Source: Candidatus Thorarchaeota archaeon
Lineage (GTDB): Archaea; Asgardarchaeota; Thorarchaeia; Thorarchaeales; Thorarchaeaceae
Direction of reading: 5' to 3'
Assembly: GCA_016839245.1 (NCBI GenBank)
Contig: JAEOUN010000078.1
Coordinates: forward strand, 61,464 to 125,463
DNA length: 64,000 bases
Shown: one piece after another, positions 8,996 through 17,215 of the stretch
Layout of the letters: each line of letters opens with the position of its first letter
How positions within the stretch are numbered: the first letter of the stretch is position 1
Translations under genes and position numbers: made by a program
The notes under the pieces: model-generated
The model's database searches: none
Seen by the model: the letters and a program-made list of their open reading frames with translations, nothing else
Told to the model about the DNA's origin: nothing

Positions 8996-10396
8996 TTATT
9001 TTTCTTGATTAAGGATATTCGAATCGTCTTCAGAAGTGTCATTTAATTTCGTGAATTTCGTATAGGTAGGATTTCTTTCAGGAATCACATTAATTGGGGC
9101 ATAAAAGTCAGTAGCCTCGTCATCTCTGGAAACCTTTTGTCCTTCGTAAAGCGATGTCCCAGCACTAACAAGATATGAGACTGAAATACAGATTACCAGA
9201 GGTATAACTAAATCAAAGGAGAGACTCATTTCAAGCATCATTATTGTTGTAGCAACTGGTGTGTTGGTGTTTGCCGCAAGAACAGCACCCATTCCCAACA
9301 CAATACAAGCAGGAATATTTCCTGGGAAGAAAATCTCTCCAAATAATGATCCAAGCATTGCACCAACAAATAATGATGAAGCTAAAACTCCTCCAGATAC
9401 TTTTCCTGCCACAACAAAAGAAGATGCGAATAATTTTCCAAAGAGAAGAATGACAACGATTAGAATTGGTTGAGGATGCTGAGCAAGGGCATTAATCACA
9501 TCATACCCCATACCTGCTATTGTCATCGATGGATCAGCAATTAATGAAACAACAAAAATTACTATGCATGCCAAGAATGACCCAAAAATGGGATCAGCCC
9601 AATCAGGGAGCTTGACAGTGAAGAAATTACGTGTTGCCATGAAACTGACCGCAAAGAGAATTGAAACGAGTCCAGCTACAATCCCAAATAGGATCAGCAG
9701 AGGTGTGACTTGAAGAGAATATTCGAAAGTAGCTTCAAAAGTAAAGAGAGGGTCTGCTCCATTTTTAGTTATTAAAGGATAGAGACCACTGAAAACAATG
9801 AACGAAGTAAGAGCAGCAATTACTGTTGGAACAAAATAACCAAGGCGCGCATCTCTTTTGTATGGCGCCTCTGTCGCGAAAAGAGCTCCACCTAGTGGTG
9901 CTTTATAAATACCCGCAGTCGCAGCAGCTGAACCCATCATCAGAAAGACTCGAAGATGTGCATCTTCAGTAAATCCTAATCGTCTACCAACGTAATTGCC
10001 CAATCCAGCGCCAATCAAGACTGCAGGGCCTTCTCGACCGACAGGATTTCCGGAACCAATCGAAATTGATGTTGATACTAATTTTGTTATTGTAGTTCCT
10101 TTTGGAAGGCCACTTGGTTTATGGGTCATCTCAATTGCTTTTGATATGCCGCTTCCTTGAATTTCACGTCTACCAAAGTAAATCAATACACCGGAGAATA
10201 GACCTCCAATCATAGGAGCTATATACAAAGGGAGAGGAGAGAAGAGAATTGTTGTACCATCAATAGCCAACTGGAGAACAACCATGTAGACTCCACATAC
10301 AAGCCCAACAAGAATAGATGCAGGAACGTATAACCGATAAAATCTTGAAAAATGTTCTATATGAAAGAGGTCCTTCAGAGGTAGGACGTTTTCCAT
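8996..10396 (-). CDS. ClC family chloride channel/transporter
   Basis: A polytopic membrane protein of about 466 residues in the ClC family, which moves chloride (often in exchange for protons). Family signatures are present in order: GSGISKAIE in the selectivity-filter region, GREGPAVLIG, and GKVSGGVLASSLFVGA near the C-terminal half. Roughly ten to twelve hydrophobic helices are visible. There are no CBS domains; the protein ends in a short acidic cytoplasmic tail. In the GREGP motif the gating/external glutamate is retained. The ATG at 10396 (MENVLPL) is taken as start; a TTG at 10438 would add 14 residues. Confidence 0.93.
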   Translation of the reverse strand: MENVLPLKDLFHIEHFSRFYRLYVPASILVGLVCGVYMVVLQLAIDGTTILFSPLPLYIAPMIGGLFSGVLIYFGRREIQGSGISKAIEMTHKPSGLPKGTTITKLVSTSISIGSGNPVGREGPAVLIGAGLGNYVGRRLGFTEDAHLRVFLMMGSAAATAGIYKAPLGGALFATEAPYKRDARLGYFVPTVIAALTSFIVFSGLYPLITKNGADPLFTFEATFEYSLQVTPLLILFGIVAGLVSILFAVSFMATRNFFTVKLPDWADPIFGSFLACIVIFVVSLIADPSMTIAGMGYDVINALAQHPQPILIVVILLFGKLFASSFVVAGKVSGGVLASSLFVGAMLGSLFGEIFFPGNIPACIVLGMGAVLAANTNTPVATTIMMLEMSLSFDLVIPLVICISVSYLVSAGTSLYEGQKVSRDDEATDFYAPINVIPERNPTYTKFTKLNDTSEDDSNILNQEK

Positions 10397-10527
10397 ATCA
10401 TCTTTGCCTGTCTTTCCAGTCAATTCTCTCACACACAATAGACTAATTTCGTATCATCTACAAGACTCAATCAAGAATCGTCAGACTTATGACTTTCTAG
10501 TAGCTCTTCGATAGTGGCGAGTTCAAC

Positions 10528-11010
10528 TTGAATAGCAAAAAAGCGACCAATTCTGAGGACTCTAGGAAGAGCAAGGACCTTACTCTTGAAGAAGTCCAAG
10601 ATAGATTGGATGAAATATCTGATAGACTCGCTAGACTCGAACAACTCATTGAGAGGGTTGGACCAGGAATAGAAGAAGTAAGAACGTCAGCTAAAGTCAT
10701 TCGAGAAGGGTTTGAATTCTATGATGGGTTAGTCAGATTAATGGGAAAATTCACAAAAGCAGAACGGTTGGAGTCTCGGTTTGGCGATCTTAAGAAAGAT
10801 GACATTAGCTGGAAGATTATCCAAGTTCTTGATAATTCATCTCGTCCTCTAAATATCAGTCAAATCACAGCAGCAGTGAGAGCAGAGAGAGGAACTGCTT
10901 CAAGACGGATAATCAGAGAACGTGTTAATGAATTGGTTCAGAGAGGGATAGTTCAGATAATTGAGGACGAGGATGAAAGAGCTCGATACTTTGCCCTTGA
11001 AAGAAACTAG
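10528..11010 (+). CDS. coiled-coil winged-helix protein
   Basis: A 160-residue protein starting at TTG. Residues about 17-50 form a charged coiled coil (VQDRLDEISDRLARLEQLIE), and residues about 92-155 look like a winged helix-turn-helix (ISWKIIQVLD, then RIIRERVNELVQRGIV and a wing ending YFALE). It is probably a small DNA-binding regulator that dimerises through the coil; the target is unknown. It is divergent from the ClC gene and lies upstream of two small helical-protein genes on the same strand. Confidence 0.72.
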   Translation: MNSKKATNSEDSRKSKDLTLEEVQDRLDEISDRLARLEQLIERVGPGIEEVRTSAKVIREGFEFYDGLVRLMGKFTKAERLESRFGDLKKDDISWKIIQVLDNSSRPLNISQITAAVRAERGTASRRIIRERVNELVQRGIVQIIEDEDERARYFALERN

Positions 11011-11058
11011 AAGAGTGAACAAGAGACACACTTCCATCTGGTCACTTTTTTCCACATT

Positions 11059-11066
11059 CTATATAG
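11059..11066 (+). promoter_or_regulatory. TATA-box-like element
   Basis: The sequence CTATATAG lies 39 bp before the ATG at 11105. It sits in the gap after the winged-helix gene and would give a short leader that carries the GGTGA ribosome-binding site. Confidence 0.4.
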
Positions 11067-11104
11067 TATGTGACCACCCAATATTATACATGGTGAATAA
11101 CTCA

Positions 11105-11509
11105 ATGAGTGATGAACGTTCAGATGATGAACCAAAAAGAAAGAAACATAGTAGCTCAAGTGATATTGAAGAGCTTCGAGAAGTAGCAGAAGTACTACCA
11201 GACCTATTTGGCGCATTAAATGAATCAATTCCTAAGTTAATTTCGAATCTGATCGAAAGTATCTATAGTCCTGAATCAGCAGGAAATGTAGCCAAAGGAA
11301 TTGGACAGTTTTATAGAAATCTTATCGAAGAAGGGATTCCAGAGGATGTTGCTCTTGATATGACCAAGAGATTCGTTAGTTCGTTGGATTTTGGTAAGCT
11401 AATGGATATCGTTGGTGACGAATCACAAGGGACAATTAGAGCGGGAAAAAAGAAACATCGTAAAGAATATGCAGATGATGAAGAGGACTTCGATGAGGAG
11501 TATGACTAG
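11105..11509 (+). CDS. small helical protein, charged termini
   Basis: A 134-residue protein. The ATG at 11105 has GGTGA eight bases upstream; longer in-frame starts at 11090 or 10961 lack such a site. It has a charged N-terminus, a helical core and a long acidic/basic tail (HRKEYADDEEDFDEEYD). The segment GIPEDVALDMTKRF resembles GIAEDIAKDITLAY in the next gene, so the two are likely paralogues or partners. The function is unknown. Confidence 0.65.
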   Translation: MSDERSDDEPKRKKHSSSSDIEELREVAEVLPDLFGALNESIPKLISNLIESIYSPESAGNVAKGIGQFYRNLIEEGIPEDVALDMTKRFVSSLDFGKLMDIVGDESQGTIRAGKKKHRKEYADDEEDFDEEYD

Positions 11510-11511
11510 AA

Positions 11512-11799
11512 TTGGGAAAAGTCAGGTCAATAGGATCGATAATCCTGACATCAATGGGTGGTGGAACAAAACTTCTGGCAAAGACATGGTGGGCAGTACG
11601 GAAAGGTCGGAAAGAAGTAAAGAAAGCATCTGAAGAATTCTATAAGACACTTAGGGGTGCAGGAATTGCGGAAGATATTGCAAAGGATATTACTCTTGCT
11701 TACGCAGGACCTGCATGGGAGATGCTTAAAGTGACAAACCTGATTAAAATAGCGATGGATATGAGTGAATATGACTCGTCACTATCAATCTCTATTTAA
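11512..11799 (+). CDS. small helical protein related to preceding gene
   Basis: A 95-residue protein starting at a TTG two bases after the previous stop, with GAGGAG 11 bases upstream inside that gene. Translation is probably coupled. It has a short hydrophobic, glycine-rich N-terminus and a helical body with GIAEDIAKDITLAY, matching the preceding protein. The function is unknown. Its 3' end overlaps the convergent UspA gene by 8 bp. Confidence 0.6.
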   Translation: MGKVRSIGSIILTSMGGGTKLLAKTWWAVRKGRKEVKKASEEFYKTLRGAGIAEDIAKDITLAYAGPAWEMLKVTNLIKIAMDMSEYDSSLSISI

Positions 11800-12265
11800 T
11801 GATAAGGACAGCACAAGGAGCTTTTCTAACGACTCTCTCGGTCGCACTCCCGAGTGATCCGCGGGTGGAGGTAGTTGCACCACTCGAACCCATTACTATG
11901 ACATCCACTTTTTTCTCATAAGCAACATCAATTATTTTGTCTGAGGGTAAACCTTGCTCTAGAATCAATTCAACCTGAAGATCAAATTCTGATGCTGCGT
12001 TTTTATAACCCTCAAGTAATCGTTCTCCATTTACCATATATCGAGTTAAGACTTCAAGCGAATCAGCATCAGACATTGTAGCAATCTGTTGCACCATTCC
12101 CAGATTGATGACATGTAAAATGAAAATCTTAGCTTTTGTAATTTCAGCTAGTTCATATGCCACAGTAGCTGCCCTAGCAGTACCCTCACTACCATCCACT
12201 GGAAGAAGAATCCTCCTCGTTCTCCAGAAGAGCCTATCTGGTGATTGATACATTATTTCTTCCAT
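11792..12265 (-). CDS. universal stress protein (UspA family)
   Basis: A single-domain UspA protein of about 157 residues with an alpha/beta nucleotide-binding fold. It starts with RILLPVDGSEGTARA and ends with the ATP-binding signature GSSGATTSTRGSLGSATERVV, which matches G2xG9G(S/T), followed by VLIIK. It is therefore likely an ATP-binding type. The ATG at 12265 aligns with the start of the neighbouring paralogue. It is the second of a tandem pair, 44 bp downstream. Confidence 0.92.
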   Translation of the reverse strand: MEEIMYQSPDRLFWRTRRILLPVDGSEGTARAATVAYELAEITKAKIFILHVINLGMVQQIATMSDADSLEVLTRYMVNGERLLEGYKNAASEFDLQVELILEQGLPSDKIIDVAYEKKVDVIVMGSSGATTSTRGSLGSATERVVRKAPCAVLIIK

Positions 12266-12309
12266 ACATATACTTAGGAGAGGATTCAAATTAAAACTTC
12301 GGAACGAGA

Positions 12310-12786
12310 TTATTTGACAACTAAAACAGGGATATCTACAGCATATGTCACTCTTTCAACTGAACTTCCGAGCCCAGAACGACTTCCCCCACCTGTTGCG
12401 CCTCTTGCTCCAATGATGATAAGGTCAACTTCTTTCTCAATCACTTGAGCAACAATTCGTTCAGGAGGAGAGCCACGTTCCAAGATTAATTCGAGTTCCA
12501 ATCCATAGTCACTAGCAGCTTTACTTACTCCTTCAAGCAGTTTTTCTCCCTTTGCGGCATATTTTACCAATATTTCATTTGCATCTCCATCGGACATGAG
12601 AGCCACTTGTTTCACAATCGGGATTGGTATAACATGAACCACAAATAGTTTAGATTTAGTCATCTCTGCGACTTCAAAAGCTACGGTTGCTGCACGAGCA
12701 GAACCTTCACTTCCATCTACTGCCAAGAGTATTTTTTGAGCTTTACAGAAGATATGACCGGGTGCGCAATAGCTTATTCCTTCCAT
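12310..12786 (-). CDS. universal stress protein (UspA family)
   Basis: A 158-residue UspA paralogue of the adjacent gene. It has the same N-terminal KILLAVDGSEGSARA strand and loop and a C-terminal GARGATGGGSRSGLGSSVERV nucleotide-binding motif. The pair shares long matching stretches and arose by tandem duplication. It is the first gene of the pair and has its own upstream region at 12787-12917 shared with the divergent membrane protein. Confidence 0.92.
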   Translation of the reverse strand: MEGISYCAPGHIFCKAQKILLAVDGSEGSARAATVAFEVAEMTKSKLFVVHVIPIPIVKQVALMSDGDANEILVKYAAKGEKLLEGVSKAASDYGLELELILERGSPPERIVAQVIEKEVDLIIIGARGATGGGSRSGLGSSVERVTYAVDIPVLVVK

Positions 12787-12917
12787 ATGAGATAATAATA
12801 ATCTTACTTAAAAATAAATTATCATAGTGGCGAATTTCGCAGCCTGTGCTAATGTTAATATTGTAATTTGTATTTTGTATAGTCGACATATCGCGTTTCA
12901 AACGGAGGAAAATCCAT

Positions 12918-14291
12918 TTGACAAGTGTAGATCTTATTAATTATCATAATAAGAATAAGTATCCAAGCCATAAGAAAGCAATCGCAGGTCTCTTGATTGT
13001 TTTTGGAGGATTCATAGGACTTGGGACATATGCCCTATGGAATCTTTGGATTCAATATGAGACTGTGATTATTGCATTTATTGCTGCACTCTCACCTATT
13101 CTAGCAGATAATATATGGTTACTGGGAGCAGCTCTTGGAGCTATAGTAGTATTAAGTGTCCTTCTTGCTTTGGGAGCTTCAGCAGCAGCAAAACGACTGG
13201 GAGGGACTCTAATCTATATTGGAGCAGGGTTGATGAATCTCTTAACATGGGGACTTGTTATAATCTTGGTGATAACTGGGGCTATTCCAATTGCATCCTT
13301 AGGTGCCGCATGGCCAATTATGATACCAGGATTATTTACACTTCTCATCACAGTTCTACTCTTTACAGTCTTCAAGGATAGAGTTCGACGAGCAGGAGAG
13401 ATCATCAAATTAACAGGTCAAGTCACTCTTGATGAGAAAGGTACGTTTATTCCCCCACTTCTCACAATGGTGTTCACACTGGTATCGGCGTTACTCTTTG
13501 CTGGTATCATATTGTACTTCATGCCACAAATCCTAGATTCAACCCATGCCTTTAATATTGAGACTGATTGGGGCTATATCGTTGGTATTCTTGTCTTCCT
13601 GTTCACTACAATCTTCTTCTACAATTTTGCTTACGCTACGACTTCTGGAATTACTTACATTTACATGCGTGGTGAAGATCCTTCATTAGGTGATGGTGTC
13701 AAAGCATCACTTGGAGTTGTTGGAGGACTTATCGCATTAAGTATAATGTCGGTCGTGGTAGCAATTGTCCAAATGATAATACGCGCAGTTTCACGAAAAT
13801 CGGGTGCAGTTGGAAGAGGTGTAGGAGCGGCTACGTCAGGTATTCTTGGTTGGGTGTGGATGCTTGTAAACTACTTTACAATTCCAGCTATGGTTGCAGA
13901 AGATCTTGGTGCTACTAAGGCAATCAAACGAAGTGCAGGACTGGTTCGTAAGAATTTTGTTGATGTCATGATAAAAGAAACAGGAGTCCGCTGGGGATTC
14001 AGTGTTTTATCAATTATGATATTCCTTGGTTTTGGCCTATTTGGAGTCCTCTTTGGATGGATTTGGTCTGGAGGTGACTTCATCATGGCATTGCTTTTTG
14101 GAGTGATTTTCACAATTTTCGCAGCTATTCCAAGTACACTCGTTCTGAGAACCTTTGATATTGTGTACGTAACACTACTCTATGTATTCATCAGACGAAA
14201 AGAAGGTGAGATCACAGGCAAAATCGCCATTCCAGCTTCAATGAATACAGAACTAGATCGTGCATATAGTAAAGCTCAGAATAGCAAATAA
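12918..14291 (+). CDS. polytopic membrane protein, DUF6159-like
   Basis: A 457-residue integral membrane protein starting at TTG, with GGAGG nine bases upstream. About four helices lie in the first 160 residues, followed by a second block of four to five helices. The C-terminal half has the pattern WVWMLVNYFTIPAMVAEDLG followed by AIKRSAGLVRKN, which I associate with DUF6159-type proteins. The function is unknown. It is divergent from the UspA pair and followed by a strong hairpin terminator. Confidence 0.82.
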   Translation: MTSVDLINYHNKNKYPSHKKAIAGLLIVFGGFIGLGTYALWNLWIQYETVIIAFIAALSPILADNIWLLGAALGAIVVLSVLLALGASAAAKRLGGTLIYIGAGLMNLLTWGLVIILVITGAIPIASLGAAWPIMIPGLFTLLITVLLFTVFKDRVRRAGEIIKLTGQVTLDEKGTFIPPLLTMVFTLVSALLFAGIILYFMPQILDSTHAFNIETDWGYIVGILVFLFTTIFFYNFAYATTSGITYIYMRGEDPSLGDGVKASLGVVGGLIALSIMSVVVAIVQMIIRAVSRKSGAVGRGVGAATSGILGWVWMLVNYFTIPAMVAEDLGATKAIKRSAGLVRKNFVDVMIKETGVRWGFSVLSIMIFLGFGLFGVLFGWIWSGGDFIMALLFGVIFTIFAAIPSTLVLRTFDIVYVTLLYVFIRRKEGEITGKIAIPASMNTELDRAYSKAQNSK

Positions 14292-14304
14292 CATAATAAA
14301 TAAC

Positions 14305-14343
14305 GTGTGGTGGCTTAGCCATCACACCCTTCTTCTTTTTTTT
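14305..14343 (+). terminator. hairpin terminator
   Basis: A 10-bp stem (GTGTGGTGGC paired with GCCATCACAC, one G-T pair) with a TTA loop at 14305-14327 is followed by a pyrimidine tract that ends in nine Ts. It ends transcription of the DUF6159-like gene. Confidence 0.8.
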
Positions 14344-14399
14344 AGCGCAGGTCTACATTTTTATATCTGATCTTAAATTCGCCAATCTCGGCGAGTAAA

Positions 14400-15413
14400 A
14401 TGGATACTATACTGGCGGCTGCCAATGCAATTGAATCTGTTCTTGAGGCCAGGCCTGGAGAATCAATTCTCATCATTGCAGATGACGTTCGAAAAGATGT
14501 TGCGCAAGTCTTTGCAGAAGGAGCGTTGAGGCTCGGTCTTTGGACAAGGATGCTAGTTTTAGACACAGGTAAAAATCATCTTAGAGATGAGGTTCCAAAA
14601 CACCTCGTTGAAATTATTAATGCAAAAAATTCACCAGATATTTACATCAATATTTTATGTGGAGATGCCGGAGAAACTCCATTTAGAATCAAGATCATTC
14701 AGCTAGAAACTAGAAAAGGGAAAGCAAGGCTTGGACATTGTCCTGGAATCACAATGGATATGTTGACAGAAGGAGCGCTCTCATTAACCAGAGAAGAGAA
14801 TAAGAAAATGCAGGAGGTTGCTAGGGCATTGCTAGCAGTACTTCAAGATGTATCGTCAGTTCACGTCACATCCCCATCTGGCTCAGATTTCACATTGAGC
14901 GTGAAAGGACGTACATGGTTTAGTGACACGTTCATCAATTGGAAAGATATGAAATGGATGAATCTGCCAACAGGAGAAGTCCTAGTAGGACCAGTTGAGA
15001 ATTCTATGGAAGGAAGACTGGTCTGTGATCTTGCAGTGGGAGGAATTGGGCCTATATCAAAACCAGTCGCAATTGAAACAGAAAGAGGAGCTGTAGTAAA
15101 GGCTGAATGTGAGGATGAGAACGTCCTTCGTATTATTAATGAAACACAAGCCATAGATAAAATGGCCAAACATGTTGGTGAATTTGCAGTTGGTCTAAAT
15201 CCAAAGGCTAGGCTTGTGCAAGAATTCCTCGAAAGTGAGAAAGTTGGTAGTGCAATCCATGTAGCTTTTGGTAACAATATGGATTATCCAGGAGTTGTAG
15301 CAAATAATTCAGCGACCCATCAAGATTTTCTTGTTGATAAACCAACAGTTGTCATCACATACGTAAATGGTCAAATATTGAAGGTCATGGAAGATGGAAA
15401 AATCCTAGTTTAA
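14400..15413 (+). CDS. M29-like aminopeptidase
   Basis: A 337-residue protein of the thermophilic aminopeptidase (M29) type, which removes N-terminal residues from peptides with a two-metal site. Family motifs are LGHCPGITMDML, NLPTGEV (E193, metal ligand position), a conserved NSMEG, GEFAVGLNP and HVAFGNN, then HQDFLVDKPTV. The order and spacing fit the catalytic half of the family. It is somewhat short (337 residues, usual length about 360-410). A TATA-like TTTTATAT lies about 40 bp upstream. It stands alone on this strand. Confidence 0.85.
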   Translation: MDTILAAANAIESVLEARPGESILIIADDVRKDVAQVFAEGALRLGLWTRMLVLDTGKNHLRDEVPKHLVEIINAKNSPDIYINILCGDAGETPFRIKIIQLETRKGKARLGHCPGITMDMLTEGALSLTREENKKMQEVARALLAVLQDVSSVHVTSPSGSDFTLSVKGRTWFSDTFINWKDMKWMNLPTGEVLVGPVENSMEGRLVCDLAVGGIGPISKPVAIETERGAVVKAECEDENVLRIINETQAIDKMAKHVGEFAVGLNPKARLVQEFLESEKVGSAIHVAFGNNMDYPGVVANNSATHQDFLVDKPTVVITYVNGQILKVMEDGKILV

Positions 15414-15493
15414 TAGTTCAAATCAATCCTCAATGACATTCTCATCAATATAGCAATACCTGAGATATGCGAAATTCAAAGTGTATAATTACA

Positions 15494-16723
15494 CTACAGC
15501 CAGCTGAAAGCCTGCTTCCAAGTCACACTTGAACCCGAATAGGGATTAAGATAAAGCGTCTGATAGAACCTAGCAATCTCATCGCTCTCAAACGCCTTTT
15601 CAAAGGTAGGCAGGACATAATCAGTTCTTCCAAAAAAGTATGTGAATACATAGGGAGCCCAGAAGTTTGGTCGTCCATCTGGGAGAGTTGGTGCAATAAA
15701 TGCAATTGAGGACTCTGCTGACTTACGAGGTCTATAGCTGCGTTCATACATGTACTCCACAACTTCACTCACACTCTTCCTCTCCTCATTAAGCATAATT
15801 GCGGCATTAATACTTGTCATACGTCTGAGAGTATAGAGTGCATCAGCAATTTCAATCTCTGGATCTTCATCTCGAACACCAAGGAATTCTTTTGCTGTAT
15901 CTGCGGTCCCCTCAGAGATAACACATCTTCCGGTATGCAAAGGAACAACTGAGAGCTCGAGGTCACCATGCTCAAGGAAGTACTTTTCACGCCAAAGATT
16001 GGATACATGATGTTCGTATTCATGATAGATTACACCTTGCAATGTGTTCCTGTTAAAAGTAACATCAGCATTAAACTGATTGAGAGACTTGAATCCTTTC
16101 TGATACCAATTGTAACCACTCCAGGGAGCTCCAGTCACTGTTTGATATTCAACACCGTTATCGGTAACTGAAGTCCCAATTAAAGTGAAGATTTTCTCTT
16201 GGAATAATTTACCAACTTCGACAGATTTTGCTTGAAGTTCATTTTCCACCAAATTCCTTAATTCGTTACCTGTTATCTCACCCTGTTTAGAGAATTGTTC
16301 AACGCGTTCCCTCAAATCATTGCCGGGATAGCCTTTCAATGCCTCTTCAAGGGTAATTATCTTTTCATCAATAATAGACTCGGAAAATCGTTTAACGGGA
16401 ATATGAAAGAGACCTTGCACAAGCGCGTCATAGGAGATTTGCTTACCATTTAGCCATTCAACGACAAGCTGCATGGATTTACATTCACCAATAAGATGCT
16501 TGGCTCGGATAGAATTCTCAATTTCTTGATCGATAGAATCAATTAAGCTCTCTATGGAGTGAATCAATGCTTCGGGGTTTTCATCCTTTGATTGATGTTC
16601 TGGATTCAAAAATTCTGGACCAAAATAGGCATCAACAAAACTTGTACCAGTCTTTTCTTTTGTAAAGTTTGATACTTCACCACAGAGTTTGACGTATATC
16701 TCAGATACTTCCATTGTTACCAT
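15494..16723 (-). CDS. putative zinc metallopeptidase (HExxH), DUF885-like
   Basis: A 409-residue protein with H234-E-Y-E-H238 (HExxH) and a downstream EGTADT with E271, the arrangement of a gluzincin zinc site. There is no signal peptide, so it is probably cytoplasmic. The helix-rich layout with a long N-terminal half resembles DUF885/M32-like peptidases. The family assignment is by pattern only. It starts at an ATG at 16723 (MVTMEV). Confidence 0.68.
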   Translation of the reverse strand: MVTMEVSEIYVKLCGEVSNFTKEKTGTSFVDAYFGPEFLNPEHQSKDENPEALIHSIESLIDSIDQEIENSIRAKHLIGECKSMQLVVEWLNGKQISYDALVQGLFHIPVKRFSESIIDEKIITLEEALKGYPGNDLRERVEQFSKQGEITGNELRNLVENELQAKSVEVGKLFQEKIFTLIGTSVTDNGVEYQTVTGAPWSGYNWYQKGFKSLNQFNADVTFNRNTLQGVIYHEYEHHVSNLWREKYFLEHGDLELSVVPLHTGRCVISEGTADTAKEFLGVRDEDPEIEIADALYTLRRMTSINAAIMLNEERKSVSEVVEYMYERSYRPRKSAESSIAFIAPTLPDGRPNFWAPYVFTYFFGRTDYVLPTFEKAFESDEIARFYQTLYLNPYSGSSVTWKQAFSWL

Positions 16724-16814
16724 TTTAAGACCGAATGACCATGCTTTTAGGATTTGTCTTTCGTAGTGAGATAATGTTTTAACTTTTCACTAATGTGGTT
16801 GGGTGGGGATTAAA

Positions 16815-17171
16815 ATGCCTAAGAAAAAACAAGGAAAGCCGATCGCCAAAATCCTCCTGGTCATCGTTGTCATTGCTGTTATCACCATAGGTGTAATATC
16901 TTGGCACGATGGACTGTTTGGACTTACTAGTATTAATGATATCAATGATGGTCTCGTTCCAGTTGGTACTAATGTAGCAATCAAGGGCGAGGTAACGCTT
17001 AGAGTTGGAAATATTCTGACAATATCCGATGGACCAAACTTCGTATTCGTGCAATGGGAAGGATCTTCTACACTGCATTCAATCGTTGTGGTTAGAGGTA
17101 ATGTAGCAACTATAGCTTCACTAGAGAATGTTACATCATTGGATGTTGTGTGGTTCTTCAGTGATTACTAA
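16815..17171 (+). CDS. membrane-anchored small beta protein
   Basis: A 118-residue protein. The ATG at 16815 has GGTGGGG just upstream; a GTG at 16803 is in frame. A lysine-rich start (MPKKKQGK) precedes one transmembrane segment (ILLVIVVIAVITIGVISW, about 13-30). An outside domain of five or so strands (VAIKGEVTLRVGNILTISDG) looks OB-fold-like. The function is unknown. It is convergent with the Cys-tail protein and shares a hairpin with it. Confidence 0.65.
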   Translation: MPKKKQGKPIAKILLVIVVIAVITIGVISWHDGLFGLTSINDINDGLVPVGTNVAIKGEVTLRVGNILTISDGPNFVFVQWEGSSTLHSIVVVRGNVATIASLENVTSLDVVWFFSDY

Positions 17172-17186
17172 ACTCAACCAAAGTGT

Positions 17187-17215
17187 GGATTCAGGCTTAT
17201 TATCTACCTGAATCC
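17187..17215. terminator. hairpin between convergent genes
   Basis: A perfect 9-bp stem (GGATTCAGG/CCTGAATCC) with an 11-base loop lies between the convergent stops at 17171 and 17204. One arm covers the codons for the last GGFR residues and the loop holds the stop codon of the minus-strand gene. It may act for both transcripts. Confidence 0.5.

Noticed and set aside
10961..11104. Long N-terminus for the small helical protein
   Set aside because: The extension overlaps the winged-helix gene and a TATA-like element; a good ribosome-binding site supports the start at 11105.
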